Source: Spirochaetales bacterium
GTDB lineage: Bacteria > Spirochaetota > Spirochaetia > SZUA-6 > RPPD01
Direction: 5' to 3'
NCBI GenBank assembly: GCA_016930675.1
Contig: JAFGGG010000006.1
Span: forward strand, 102,002 to 166,001
Length of the DNA: 64,000 bases
Shown: positions 63,680 to 64,000 of the stretch, one piece after another
Layout: each line of letters opens with the position of its first letter
Position numbering within the stretch: the first letter of the stretch is position 1
Notes under the pieces: generated by a model
Told to the model about the DNA's origin: nothing
Database searches by the model: none
What the model saw: only the letters and a program-made list of their open reading frames with translations
Made by a program: the position numbers and the translations under genes

Positions 63680-63976
63680 GTGCCTGACCTGGGCTTTAAA
63701 ATATTTGTCCGGCAAAAAATACGCTTACACAGACTCGACGCCCCGCCCGTGGAAACGGATGAGGGCGTAAAAGCCATGAACTACCTTAACAATAAACTAA
63801 AGCCTTTGGATTTTATCGTGGTAAAAACCCACTGGCGGGATAAGTTTGACAGATACCTGGCAGACATTTTTTACCTGCCGGACGAAGAGGATTTTCTGGT
63901 TGTGACGGATAAAGGCAAGTACTTAAACCAGGAGCTGGCGGACAAAGGCTATTGCCGGATCGTGCCGAGTCAATAA
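63680..63976 (+). CDS. Staphylococcal-nuclease-like domain, N-terminally truncated
   Basis: A 98-residue frame from GTG 63680. It matches the body of an SNase domain: QKIRLHRLDAPP with the Arg35-type Arg and the Asp, ETDEG (Glu43-type), DKFDRYLADIFYL with the Arg87-type Arg, and LNQELADKGYCRI at the end. The N-terminal strands with the DGDT motif (first Ca-binding Asp) are missing: a TAG stands at 63674-63676 just upstream in frame. It could be a shortened domain or a decaying gene. The gap 63565-63679 shows no gene. Confidence 0.6.
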   Translation: MPDLGFKIFVRQKIRLHRLDAPPVETDEGVKAMNYLNNKLKPLDFIVVKTHWRDKFDRYLADIFYLPDEEDFLVVTDKGKYLNQELADKGYCRIVPSQ

Positions 63977-64000
63977 TGCCTCATATTGGGGCTGACATGA

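Overview
The window looks like a chromosomal segment of a spirochaete (Treponema/Spirochaeta-like). This is inferred from gene content: cytoplasmic LacI-type sugar-binding domains fused to histidine kinases, a TRAP transporter with a fused QM permease and a TatT-type lipoprotein as in Treponema pallidum, a full V/A-type ATPase instead of an F-type one, SUMF1-domain and TPR exported proteins, and an RluA/YggS/PdxST neighbourhood. No plasmid, phage, insertion sequence or CRISPR array was seen. Promoters are easy to read as sigma70-type TTGACA/TATAAT boxes.

Layout. 1-2510: the end of a CorC/HlyC-type gene and a large exported TPR protein. 2535-6097: gap-pgk-tpiA-secG, with good promoters before gap and before tpiA. 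6205-14921: a nine-gene V-ATPase operon in the order H-C-I-K-F-E-A-B-D, followed by a Usp protein, a PtsN-like EIIA and a nitrilase. 16784-18427: a transglutaminase-like protein. 18641-18713: tRNA-Val(TAC) with its own promoter. 18816-19013: a possible gene relic. 19019-24821: a tightly packed minus-strand operon of three GH130 paralogues, a GT4 glycosyltransferase and a protein that reads as two fused kinase-like halves. 25022-30671: a thioesterase, a degenerate receiver-TPR protein, an unknown 537-residue protein, a rhomboid protease, a decayed amidohydrolase and a small exported protein. 30755-34568: a minus operon of an M1-like peptidase, pgi and a frameshifted SUMF1-domain gene. 34600-37494: pdxS-pdxT divergent from the PLP-binding protein YggS, all vitamin B6 genes. 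37500-39610: an RluA pseudouridine synthase, an MBL-fold protein and a pentapeptide-repeat protein. 39673-43666: the TRAP transporter operon. 43886-46572: a radical SAM protein and a small regulon (winged-helix regulator, membrane protein, exported protein) marked by a repeated ACTCTT...AAGAGT operator. 46661-51008: a Zn-ribbon protein, murI, rsgA and mutS2 with overlapping ends. 51131-56735: two convergent LacI-histidine kinases, the second overlapping rnhA. 57304-63976: a TPR protein, an HEXXH lipoprotein, mtgA, a two-module AAA ATPase, a FemAB/GNAT-like protein and a nuclease-domain fragment.

How the genes fit together. Glycolysis (pgi, gap, pgk, tpiA), TRAP uptake, two sugar-type sensor kinases and the GH130/GT4/kinase-like operon suggest a fermentative carbohydrate user, with the V-ATPase either using ATP to energise the membrane or making ATP. 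The GH130x3-GT4-tandem-kinase-like operon is the best candidate for an undescribed system. The second most interesting item is the ACTCTT regulon, where the operators can be placed exactly on the promoters. Several genes show decay or odd starts: an amidohydrolase 3' fragment, a one-base frameshift in the SUMF1 gene, a truncated nuclease domain, and pdxT and rluA lacking a conventional start at the position their families require. All assignments come from reading motifs by eye; no database search was run.
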